From: an uncultured Prevotella sp.
GTDB lineage: Bacteria; Bacteroidota; Bacteroidia; Bacteroidales; Bacteroidaceae
Reading direction: 5' to 3'
Length of the DNA stretch: 8,098 nucleotides
Assembly: GCA_900553965.1 (NCBI GenBank)
Contig: USFX01000125.1
Span: 1-8,098, forward strand
The number at the start of each line of letters is the position of its first letter. Positions within the stretch are counted from its first letter, which is position 1. Below the pieces are notes generated by a model that did no database searches, was not told where the DNA came from, and saw only the letters and a list, made by a program, of their open reading frames with translations. A program made the translations under genes and the position numbers. Shown piece after piece: positions 1-7,054 of this stretch.

Positions 1-25
1 GGTGTAAATCTAAAATTACAAATTT

Positions 26-1627
26 ATGATTACAAAATTAAAAAATATCCTTCGATGTTACCAGTCGGGGATGGGATTAAAGGAAATGGCCGCGGTTTTC
101 CATATATCCCGTAACAGCACGCGCAAATATGTGCGTCTGTTTCAGTCGAGCGGCAAGTCCATGGAAGAGCTTCTAGCCATGACGGAAGAACAACTCCGGC
201 AGGAGCTTGGGCAGGAGACGGTGCGACACAGCAAACCGTCAGAGCGTGAGCTGGAGCTTGAAGCGCTTCTTCCTGAGTACGCAAAGCAGCTGACACGCAA
301 GGGTATGTCCAAGGCACGGCTGTACGAGCAGTATCATGCTGCTTATCCTGACGGCTATGGGCTGACGATGTTCAAGCAGGCTCTCCGTCAGTACCTGCAT
401 CAAAGTAAGGTGGTCGGACATGTGGAGCATTATGCCGGAGACCAAATGTACATCGACTTTGCCGGAGACCGCCTTGAGGTGGTCGACTGTATGACGGGCG
501 AGACTAAAAAAGCAGAGGTGTTCGTCGCGATACTGCCTTTCAGTCATTATACTTACTGTGAGGCCGTATGGTCCCAGCGCAAGGAAGACCTCGTCAAAGG
601 ATGTGAGGGCGCCATGCGATACTTCGGCGGCGTCCCTGCCGCGATAGTGCCGGACAATCTCAAGGCCGCCGTAAGCAGAAGCGACCGCAACGAGCCGGTG
701 ATCAATGAAGTGTTCGCCGCATTTGCCGAGCATTACGGATGTGCGGTATATCCGGCACGTGTCCGGCACCCCAAGGACAAGGCCCTGGTGGAGAATGCCG
801 TGAAACTGCTTTACAAACCCGTCTATGCCGATATCGAGGGAATGACGTTCGGCAGCCTTGACGAGCTTAACTCCGCCATCCATATCTCGTTGCTCGATTT
901 CAACGAAAAGACAATGGCCGGGCGGAACGTCTCACGAGTGCAGATATTCAACCGTATGGAGAAAGACCTGCTGCGTCCGCTGCCCGAGCGGAGCTTCACT
1001 GTGAAGGAACGCAAGCTGATGACTGTCGGAAAGAACTGCTATGTGTCGCTTTTCAAGCATCACTACAGCGTACCCAGAGAACATGTCGGCAAACGTGTGG
1101 TCATTCTCTATGACGCCGACACCGTGGAGATATACTGCGGACTGAATCTTGTGGCGGTTCACGACCGCTGCGACATCCCCTATGCCTACTCATGGAAACG
1201 GGAGCACAACCTTCCGGGCCATTACGGGCCTTACGACAAGGACCTTGAGGAACTGTTCGCACGCGCCGGACAGATCGACAACATCGTGCTCGACTATCTC
1301 CGGGAAGTAGACAGACACATACAGTATCCGCCGAAGTCCTTCAGCTCATGCCGTGGGATAATCGCCCTTGAAAAGAAGTATGGCGCCGACCGTCTCATTG
1401 CGGCCTGCGCCTGCGCCGGAATGAAGGCGGAATACGGTTACCAGGCATTGCGCCGGGTGCTCGAACTGGGTGAGGACGCAGACTTCCTTCCAGATGAAAA
1501 CGGCAACATCTCCCGGCCGCAGGAACCCGTTCCTTCTCTGATACACAAAAATATACGTGGCCGTGAATACTTCTTGGCCCAGAACTCAAACAACAATAAA
1601 AAAGACAACAATGGAAGCAGACAATAA
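26..1627 (+). CDS. istA: IS21-family transposase IstA
   Basis: This 533-residue protein is the DDE transposase that cuts and joins the ends of the element. The N-terminus has a helix-turn-helix, about residues 12-40, for binding the terminal repeats. A retroviral-integrase-type (rve) catalytic core follows, with the likely triad D144 (in YIDFAGD), D210 (in VPDNLK) and E256 (in KALVENAV). The C-terminal part has the usual IS21 layout, with a VGKNCYVSLFKHHYSVP segment near residue 340 and an IRGREYF motif near the end. An in-frame stop at 11-13 makes the ATG at 26 the first possible ATG start. No Shine-Dalgarno sequence is visible, as is normal for Bacteroidetes. The last 17 bases overlap the istB start in another frame, so translation of the two is probably coupled. 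No truncation or frameshift is seen. The assignment is secure; the catalytic residues are assigned by motif only. Confidence 0.96.
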   Translation: MITKLKNILRCYQSGMGLKEMAAVFHISRNSTRKYVRLFQSSGKSMEELLAMTEEQLRQELGQETVRHSKPSERELELEALLPEYAKQLTRKGMSKARLYEQYHAAYPDGYGLTMFKQALRQYLHQSKVVGHVEHYAGDQMYIDFAGDRLEVVDCMTGETKKAEVFVAILPFSHYTYCEAVWSQRKEDLVKGCEGAMRYFGGVPAAIVPDNLKAAVSRSDRNEPVINEVFAAFAEHYGCAVYPARVRHPKDKALVENAVKLLYKPVYADIEGMTFGSLDELNSAIHISLLDFNEKTMAGRNVSRVQIFNRMEKDLLRPLPERSFTVKERKLMTVGKNCYVSLFKHHYSVPREHVGKRVVILYDADTVEIYCGLNLVAVHDRCDIPYAYSWKREHNLPGHYGPYDKDLEELFARAGQIDNIVLDYLREVDRHIQYPPKSFSSCRGIIALEKKYGADRLIAACACAGMKAEYGYQALRRVLELGEDADFLPDENGNISRPQEPVPSLIHKNIRGREYFLAQNSNNNKKDNNGSRQ

Positions 1628-2387
1628 AACCGCCCCTGTATCCGCAGTACAGGACCAGAACCAGATCTCGCTCGATCTGATGAACCGAATGAAAATGCAC
1701 GGCATGGCCGAAGCCTTCCGCGAAAGCCTCGCCGGCACCACAGCACAGTCGATGACTCCGGACTCCTTCCTCTCGATGCTGCTCGCACGAGAATGGGACT
1801 GGCGCGCTCAGGCCGCCATTGCACGTCTGACCCGAAATGCGTCATTCCGCTACAAAGCCTATATGGAAGAAATCGACTACACCGTCAGCCGGGGCCTCGA
1901 CCGTAACCAGATGGAACGGCTCGCCACTCTCGACTTCGTGCGCCAGGGTACTAATCTCTTCATCACAGGTTCGGCAGGAACCGGCAAGAGCTTCCTGGCA
2001 TGCGCACTGGGACATGAGGCCTGCAAGCGCGGCATACGAACCCTATACGGCAATGCCGCAAAACTTCTCGGCGCCCTTAAGGTGGCGAAAGTCAGAAACT
2101 GCCTTGAAGCCGAACTCAAGAAAATCGAACGCTGTCAGCTCCTGATTCTTGACGACCTGTTCCTTGTCCCTCTTGACGCAAAGGAACGTCCCATACTGCT
2201 GGACATAATCGAAGACCGGCACGAGCGCAAATCAATAATCATCACATCCCAGTATCCGCCCTCGGCATGGTACGACATGGTGGGGGATCCGACTGTGGCC
2301 GACGCTATCCTTGACCGCATAGTCCACTCTGCCCATACCATCGAACTCTCCGGAGAAAGCATGCGAAAACTCAAGGCTAAAAAGTAA
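1611..2387 (+). CDS. istB: IS21-family helper ATPase IstB
   Basis: This 258-residue AAA+ ATPase (DnaC/IstB type) assembles on DNA and regulates IstA during target capture. The Walker A motif is GSAGTGKS at residues 120-127 and Walker B is LLILDD at 177-182. A sensor-1-like IIITSQYP lies at 209-216, and R236 in ILDRIVH is a plausible sensor-2 or arginine-finger residue. The N-terminal part (about 15-105) is the helical domain typical of IstB, with LNRMKMHGMAEAF-like residues and the LLAREWDWR segment. I chose the ATG at 1611 because it gives the usual family N-terminus and a short 17-base overlap with istA. A longer in-frame reading from 1557 would add 18 residues that look like a shadow of the istA tail. 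The gene is intact and ends in a lysine-rich tail. Confidence 0.95.
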   Translation: MEADNKTAPVSAVQDQNQISLDLMNRMKMHGMAEAFRESLAGTTAQSMTPDSFLSMLLAREWDWRAQAAIARLTRNASFRYKAYMEEIDYTVSRGLDRNQMERLATLDFVRQGTNLFITGSAGTGKSFLACALGHEACKRGIRTLYGNAAKLLGALKVAKVRNCLEAELKKIERCQLLILDDLFLVPLDAKERPILLDIIEDRHERKSIIITSQYPPSAWYDMVGDPTVADAILDRIVHSAHTIELSGESMRKLKAKK

Positions 2388-2413
2388 GCCGGATATAAAA
2401 TCGACAAAATTAA

Positions 2414-2498
2414 ATTGACCCCCGCCGCCAGGACTTTTTAGGGGTCAATCTTATTTCGACGAAAAGGGTCACATTTTCCCGCCGACAGGGGTCAATCT
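2414..2498. repeat. IS21 right-end repeat series
   Basis: Three direct copies read AGGGGTCAATCT (2440-2451), AGGGTCACAT (2465-2474) and AGGGGTCAATCT (2487-2498). The common GGTCA falls at 2443, 2467 and 2490, a spacing of 24 and 23 bases, close to two helical turns each. An inverted copy, ATTGACCCC, lies at 2414-2422 and can pair with GGGGTCAAT at 2441-2449 around an 18-base loop, so it may also form a hairpin just after istB. IS21 elements are known to carry multiple phased transposase-binding repeats at each end. That role is inferred here from position and spacing. Confidence 0.75.
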
Positions 2499-2547
2499 GA
2501 ACTGACTTTTCCGCGCCGTTTTCCGGCCGAAAAATTTTGGCGACCTT

Positions 2548-2654
2548 ACCGTAAGGGCCTTATTGCTCTGCAACGAGCATGCCATTGGTCTGCAACGGGC
2601 ACGTCGTCGCACAGCAACGAGCGCCCCGTTGCAGACCAATAAGGCCCTTACGGT
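2548..2654. repeat. Compound inverted repeat enclosing three 22-nt-period direct repeats
   Basis: The outer arms are a perfect 18-bp inverted repeat, 2548-2565 with 2637-2654 (ACCGTAAGGGCCTTATTG on the left). A second perfect 16-bp inverted repeat nests inside, 2584-2599 (ATTGGTCTGCAACGGG) with 2625-2640, sharing 4 bases with the right outer arm. The right side is thus one continuous 30-base arm, while the left side is split by 18 bases (2566-2583). Those bases help form a small hairpin of their own, TGCTC/GAGCA at 2564-2568 and 2575-2579. Superimposed are three direct copies of GCAACGRGCR at 2570, 2592 and 2614, exactly 22 bases apart, plus an inverted GCAACGGG at 2625-2632. No known element name can be assigned. 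A dispersed REP-like intergenic repeat or a multi-site protein-binding region are the main possibilities. Confidence 0.85.
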
Positions 2655-2956
2655 GAAACGTAAAATATGTAAGAATCTTTCAATGTGGTATATTTGTCTG
2701 ATTGTCAGCAGGTTGCGAAAATCGCCGAAAAATCGCAAATTTTGGCCCGAGGTCGCGATTTCTCCGGACAATGCGCGTTTTTCGAAACGTTTATAAAGAT
2801 TGTTCTGAGTTTTTAACACTTTGGCCATATATCCGATTTTCAGGATTATCCAATATCCGGACTATCCTCCCAAATGTCGGATGAACCAGAAATAGGCTGT
2901 GAAAAGTAAAACATATTAATTTTAAATATTACTATAACAAAAAAAAAGAAACCATT

Positions 2957-3757
2957 ATGAAGAGATTATTTATTGCCATTGCTGCAACGGCGATGACCGC
3001 CATTGCTGACGCGCAGGTCCTGCGACAGAATTTTATGGACGGAGTGAAGCCAGGCGACACTCTTGAGAAACATGTCTATACGGAAGCCAGGGCTTCTCAG
3101 GTATTTGAAGGGACGTGGAACGGCGCTTTCAATAAGAAAGAGAACAACATGCCTTCACCCAAGGCCGCCGAAGGACTGTCATATCCCGGATATAAAGAAG
3201 GCGGGGCTTCCATTGCGTTCGGCTATGAAGCCGGGGTGAAGGGAACTCGGACGTCCACATACACTCTGACACAAAACGGAAAAGGAGTCGGAGGTAAGGG
3301 AACCATGTATGTCAGTTGTCTTGTCCGCGTAAACGGCAAGATAGGTGTGAAATCTCCGAAGCAGATAATCAATCTGGCGACATATCCCACCGGTGCGGGT
3401 GGCCGTGCCGGAATAACGATTACACGCAGTGCTACCGAGCAGGGCAAAATAAATATGGGATGCGACCTGCAGAAAGTCCGGGTATTAAGTTCAAAGAGCA
3501 TCAATATGAAAGAGACCAATCTCATTGTCCTGAAACTCGACTATAACAAGGGTGAGGTCTCGCTCTTTATCAATCCCGACACAAAAGGCGCTGAACCTGC
3601 GGCCGACTGCGTAGCAAAAGCCGGCGACGATCCGGAAGGCAAGTCAAGCCTCAAAGGAGCGATGAAGGCTCTCTCTATCATCAACAGCAACTCTTTCTCT
3701 AACATCCTCATCGGCAACTTCCGCATCTCTGCCGATTGGACAAGCATCTGCAACTAA
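2957..3757 (+). CDS. Secreted protein with probable concanavalin-A-like (LamG-type) fold
   Basis: This is a 266-residue hypothetical protein with a clear signal peptide (MKRLFIAIAATAMTAIADA, cleavage near residue 19-20), so it is exported. The mature part is rich in predicted beta strands. The stretch around residues 187-214 (NLIVLKLDYNKGEVSLFINPD) and the ending ILIGNFRISADWTSI resemble segments seen in secreted ConA-like lectin/glucanase proteins, where similar IxIGxxWxxV strands close the jelly roll. No catalytic motif is evident, so carbohydrate binding is a reasonable but unproved role. The start is the ATG right after a poly-A leader. The stop codon overlaps the start of the GH2 gene as TAATG, so the two are very likely co-transcribed and translationally coupled and probably act on the same substrate. 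A low-activity lyase or glucanase remains possible. Confidence is high for a real exported protein and moderate for the fold. Confidence 0.85.
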   Translation: MKRLFIAIAATAMTAIADAQVLRQNFMDGVKPGDTLEKHVYTEARASQVFEGTWNGAFNKKENNMPSPKAAEGLSYPGYKEGGASIAFGYEAGVKGTRTSTYTLTQNGKGVGGKGTMYVSCLVRVNGKIGVKSPKQIINLATYPTGAGGRAGITITRSATEQGKINMGCDLQKVRVLSSKSINMKETNLIVLKLDYNKGEVSLFINPDTKGAEPAADCVAKAGDDPEGKSSLKGAMKALSIINSNSFSNILIGNFRISADWTSICN

Positions 3758-6700
3758 TGAAATACATATCTATAAAGACCGCTATCATAGCCCTGCTGGC
3801 CTTGGCCGTCTCTTCCACGGCACAGGCACAGCGGGTGAAGTACAACTTCAATTCCGGATGGCATTGGGTGACAGGAAAGAAGAATGACGTCAAGACATTC
3901 TTCCAGACGCCACTATCCCAAAAGTCCGGAGCCCATGACTGCACTTTGCCTCATGCGTGGAACGAAGACGAGGCTTTCGCCAAGACACTCCCGGAAATGG
4001 CCGGTGGTGTCGTGTGGTACTACAAGACGTTCCGTCTTCCGCAATCCGACAAAGGGAAGAAAGTGTTCATCGAGTTTGAAGGGGCCCGTCAGGCCGCAGA
4101 CGTATGGGTCAACGGCAAGTCCGTCGGGTTTCATGAGAATGGCGTCATGGCTTTTGGCTTTGATATTACACCTTATATATATTATGACCGTGCCAACGAG
4201 ATATGTGTGCGCACGGATGCGGACTGGTGGTATCATGAGCGGCCGCAGGACGGTATCGCCGGAGGAACGAAATTCCAGTGGAACGACCGCAATTTCAATT
4301 TCATGGCGGCCGGTCTCAGAGCCAATGTCAATCTCCACGTCACGGGGAAAGTCCATCAGACCCTGCCCCTTTACTCCAACCTCAAGACCACCGGCGTCTA
4401 TGTCTACGGCTCTGATTATGACATAAAGGGTCGTAAAGTGACCTGCAACATCGAGTCGCAGGTCATCAACAGCACCGATGCCGCGGCAAAGGTGCAGCTG
4501 ACAGCTGAGGTGACCGACCGGCAGACGGGAAAGACGGTAGCGAGGTTCAAAGGCTCTGCTGCCACCATCGCCGCAGGGGACACCGCCGTACTGAAAGCGA
4601 AAGAACTGCTCTCCGGCATACACTTCTGGTCATGGGGATACGGCTATCTCTATGACGTCAGGACGTCACTCACCGTCAACGGCAAAACAGCTGACGAGGT
4701 GACCACACGCACCGGTTTCCGCAAAACCCGCTTCGGAGAAGGCAAAATCTGGCTCAACGACCGTGTCATGATGGTCCACGGCTACGCTCAGCGCACGACC
4801 AACGAATGGCCGGCTCTCGGTGTCAACATCCCGGCTTGGATGTCCGACTATTCTAACGATCTCTTCGTGAAGTCCGGCGGTAATGTGGTGAGATGGATGC
4901 ACGTCTGCCCCTCCAAACAGGACGTCGAGTCGTGTGACCGCGTGGGACTGATACAGGCGATGCCGGCCGGTGACGCGGAAAAAGACCGTGAGGGACGCTC
5001 GTGGGAAATGAGGAAAGAACTCATGCGCGACGCCATAATCTACAACCGCAACAACCCTTCCATCATGTTTTATGAAAGCGGCAACAGCCGTGTCACCGAA
5101 CAGCACATGGCGGAAATGAAAGCCATAAGGGACATGTATGACCCCAACGGCGGACGTGCCGCCGGATGCCGCGAGATGCTCAATGTCGACATTGCCGAAT
5201 ATGGAGGTGAGATGCTCTACATCAACAAATCCAAGAAGCATCCGATGTGGGCTATGGAATACTGCCGTGATGAGGCCAACAGACTATATTGGGATGAGTT
5301 CTCCTATCCTTACCACACACAGGGCGCCGGCCCATACTACCGCAAGGCTTATGCCGGGAAATACAATCAGAACAACGACCAGTTTGCCATTGAGCAGATA
5401 CGCCGTTGGGACGAATACTATCAGGTTCGTCCGGGATTCGGAAAACGGAACAGTTCCGGAGGTGTGAAAATCATCTTCTCCGACTCCAACACCCACGGGC
5501 GTTCGGAAGTTCCGCAGCGTGTCAGCGGCGTCGTCGACGCTATGCGCATACCAAAGGATGCGTTCTACTGTATGCAGGTGATGTGGGACTCTTGGGTGGA
5601 CATCGAGCACAAGAAGACCTACATCATCGGTCATTGGAACTATCCGGAGGGAGTCAGAAAGAACGTCTACGTCTGCTCCACATCGCCCGTCGTGGCTCTG
5701 TTGCAGGACGGCAAGGAGATTGCACGATGCGATTCCAGCGAATATGACTTCCTGTACACGTTCAAGAACGTAGCCTGGCAGCCGGGAACCCTGAAGGCCG
5801 TCGGCTATGCCGCAGACGGCACCACTGTCGAGTCTGAGTATGAGATAAAGACCGCCGGAGCGGCTGACCATATCAGACTGACACTGATGAAAGACCCCAA
5901 CGGTATGAAGGCCGACGGTGCCGATGTAGCCATCGTTCAGGTTGAGGTTGTCGACAAAGATGGCATACGCTGTCCGGTAGATAACCGCACCATGCACTAC
6001 ACCGTGGAAGGACAAGGCGAATACCGCGGAGGGTGCGCCAAGACCGGTGAGAATGACAACGGCATCCTCAACGAATATCTGCCGGTGGAATGTGGCATAA
6101 GCCGCGTGATGGTGCGTTCGACAACAACGCCAGGCGACATCAGACTGAACGTTTCCTGCCGCGGGCTGAAAAGCGAGTCCATCTCATGGAAGTCCGAAGC
6201 CATGCCGGCAGAGGCGGCACAGGGTCTGAACACGTTCTTTGCGGCGGAGAGTTTGCCCGGCATACTTGACCGCGGCGAAACGCCTTTGACTCCGTCTTAT
6301 ACAGACAAGTATGCCACTGTCGACATCATCGGTGCCGAGACAGAGACCAACCAAGACAATGTCGCCAACGCCTATGACGACAACGAGCTGACATCATGGA
6401 GCAACGACGGCAAGCTGGCCACGGCAAGCATTACCTATGAACTCCGTGAAGCTGCTCCGATAGAGAAAATCAGCCTTAAGATTTCCGGATGGAAGAGACG
6501 CTGCTATCCGCTTGAGGTCTATGCTGACGGCAAGCGTGTCTTCTCGGGTTGGACACCTATATCGCTCGGTTACTGCTATCTCGACATCCCCCAACCGATA
6601 AAGGCCAAGAAGTACACGGTCAAACAAATCGGTGCCGGTGTTGACAAAGACGATTTCGACCAGATTGTCGAAATCGCAGGCGGACCGACAGGAGCTTTCG

Positions 6701-6774
6701 ACAATGTTCAGAAGAGCGGTAAAGGCCGCGCTGAATTGAAAATAATAGAAATAGACTTCCTGAGAAAGCTATGA
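3757..6774 (+). CDS. Secreted glycoside hydrolase family 2 protein with DUF4982-type and discoidin-like C-terminal domains
   Basis: A 1005-residue exported GH2 enzyme (beta-galactosidase/glucuronidase/mannosidase superfamily); substrate unknown. The signal peptide is residues 1-25 (ends TAQAQ). Approximate domains: sugar-binding jelly roll 28-198 (LPHAWNEDEAF 64-74, VWVNGKSVGFHENG 116-129), Ig-like domain 225-318, TIM barrel 320-620, DUF4982-like 622-690, second Ig-like domain 700-810 and an F5/8 type-C (CBM32-like) domain 850-975 with NVANAYDDNELTSWSNDG. The likely nucleophile is E501 in PMWAMEYCRD. The acid/base motif, normally WxxGNE, reads FYESGNS (438-444), so Ser444 replaces Glu; E440 lies nearby. 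I chose the ATG at 3757 over an upstream TTG at 3736 because it begins the signal peptide and overlaps the previous stop (TAATG). It probably works in the periplasm or at the cell surface with the preceding protein. Family certain; activity uncertain. Confidence 0.93.
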   Translation: MKYISIKTAIIALLALAVSSTAQAQRVKYNFNSGWHWVTGKKNDVKTFFQTPLSQKSGAHDCTLPHAWNEDEAFAKTLPEMAGGVVWYYKTFRLPQSDKGKKVFIEFEGARQAADVWVNGKSVGFHENGVMAFGFDITPYIYYDRANEICVRTDADWWYHERPQDGIAGGTKFQWNDRNFNFMAAGLRANVNLHVTGKVHQTLPLYSNLKTTGVYVYGSDYDIKGRKVTCNIESQVINSTDAAAKVQLTAEVTDRQTGKTVARFKGSAATIAAGDTAVLKAKELLSGIHFWSWGYGYLYDVRTSLTVNGKTADEVTTRTGFRKTRFGEGKIWLNDRVMMVHGYAQRTTNEWPALGVNIPAWMSDYSNDLFVKSGGNVVRWMHVCPSKQDVESCDRVGLIQAMPAGDAEKDREGRSWEMRKELMRDAIIYNRNNPSIMFYESGNSRVTEQHMAEMKAIRDMYDPNGGRAAGCREMLNVDIAEYGGEMLYINKSKKHPMWAMEYCRDEANRLYWDEFSYPYHTQGAGPYYRKAYAGKYNQNNDQFAIEQIRRWDEYYQVRPGFGKRNSSGGVKIIFSDSNTHGRSEVPQRVSGVVDAMRIPKDAFYCMQVMWDSWVDIEHKKTYIIGHWNYPEGVRKNVYVCSTSPVVALLQDGKEIARCDSSEYDFLYTFKNVAWQPGTLKAVGYAADGTTVESEYEIKTAGAADHIRLTLMKDPNGMKADGADVAIVQVEVVDKDGIRCPVDNRTMHYTVEGQGEYRGGCAKTGENDNGILNEYLPVECGISRVMVRSTTTPGDIRLNVSCRGLKSESISWKSEAMPAEAAQGLNTFFAAESLPGILDRGETPLTPSYTDKYATVDIIGAETETNQDNVANAYDDNELTSWSNDGKLATASITYELREAAPIEKISLKISGWKRRCYPLEVYADGKRVFSGWTPISLGYCYLDIPQPIKAKKYTVKQIGAGVDKDDFDQIVEIAGGPTGAFDNVQKSGKGRAELKIIEIDFLRKL

Positions 6775-6803
6775 TTTTGATGAAAGATTTATTCTCTCCT
6801 TAT

Positions 6804-6844
6804 GTGCAGCTGTGCTCCTGACGGACGCAGCTGCACTGCGTTTT
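6804..6844 (+). terminator. Probable intrinsic terminator of the ConA-like/GH2 unit
   Basis: GTGCAGCTGTG (6804-6814) pairs with CGCAGCTGCAC (6826-6836). This gives an 11-bp stem with one G-T wobble and an 11-base loop, starting 29 bases after the GH2 stop. The downstream T tract is short (TTTT at 6841-6844) and offset by four bases, so termination strength is uncertain. Confidence 0.65.
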
Positions 6845-6922
6845 AAAGACGATTGCTGATTGATTCGCTACAGCTAAAACAGGATAGCGGCTCTTTGTTC
6901 ATGCTCTCGCCGGACAAGTCAT

Positions 6923-6959
6923 GGAAAACCTCCGTGAATCCGGAAAACCTTTGTGGAAT
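6923..6959. repeat. Tandem direct repeat, 19-nt period, upstream of the M48 gene
   Basis: GGAAAACCTCCGTGAAT (6923-6939) is followed by GGAAAACCTTTGTGGAAT (6942-6959). The first nine bases are identical and the start-to-start spacing is 19. It lies about 100 bases before the M48 start in otherwise featureless non-coding DNA, so it could be a protein-binding site or a chance duplication. The rest of 6845-7054 shows only an AT-rich leader from about 6988 and no convincing promoter boxes. Confidence 0.5.
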
Positions 6960-7054
6960 GAAGGGCAATAAATCGACGGAACGGGAGTTTATTAATACAG
7001 AGTAACAAAATCAATTTATGTATAACAACTAATTAAAAACTTAGATTTCGCACT

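Larger units (their letters stand above)
1..2499 (+). mobile_element. IS21-family insertion sequence, left tip outside window
   Basis: Two intact overlapping genes, a DDE transposase (istA) followed by an AAA+ helper ATPase (istB), are the defining content of IS21 elements. Downstream of istB come several spaced copies of a GGGGTCAATC-type sequence, as expected for the multiple transposase-binding repeats at IS21 ends. The left end is not visible because only 25 bases precede istA. The exact right tip cannot be fixed. IS21 ends are usually TG...CA: the last GGGGTCA finishes at 2494, but the repeat similarity runs on to about 2498, so the boundary is somewhere near 2494-2500. No target duplication can be tested. 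Both genes are full length, so the element could be active. Confidence 0.88.
2388..2956. other. 569-bp non-coding stretch between istB and the ConA-like gene
   Basis: From left to right it holds the right-end repeats of the insertion sequence (to about 2499), a short spacer rich in G/C and A runs (2500-2547), the compound inverted/direct repeat (2548-2654), about 170 bases with homopolymer A/T runs and scattered TCGC/GCGA words (2655-2830), and a strongly AT-rich leader (about 2905-2956) ending in a poly-A run before the ATG at 2957. Short open frames on both strands overlap the palindrome and lack any recognisable protein signature. I looked for a Bacteroides-type promoter (TTTG, then TAnnTTTG 19-21 bases later) and found only imperfect matches, such as TAATTTTA at 2917-2924 without a good upstream box. 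Confidence 0.7.

Noticed and set aside
239..883. Long minus-strand open frame inside istA
   Set aside because: It lies wholly within a well-supported transposase gene and shows no recognisable protein features. It is a shadow of istA codon use.
1557..1610. Longer istB reading with 18 extra residues
   Set aside because: The ATG at 1611 gives the family-typical N-terminus and a short overlap. The extra residues show no similarity to IstB.
2568..2632. Possible mini-CRISPR from the 22-nt-period repeats
   Set aside because: The shared unit is only about 10 bases, spacers would be about 12 bases, and there are three copies with no cas genes. This does not fit a CRISPR array.
2469..2828. Short open frames on both strands (for example 2563-2796 plus and 2469-2828 minus) over the palindromic region
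   Set aside because: Both strands give the same short peptide word (NKALTV) only because the DNA is an inverted repeat. There are no signal, domain or start features, so they are repeat artefacts rather than genes.
3736..3756. Upstream TTG start for the GH2 gene
   Set aside because: It would put seven residues in front of a standard signal peptide and lies inside the previous gene. The ATG at 3757 fits better.
5284..6015. Minus-strand open frame of over 240 codons inside the GH2 gene
   Set aside because: The GH2 reading has clear domain motifs throughout this stretch, and the antisense product is unrecognisable.
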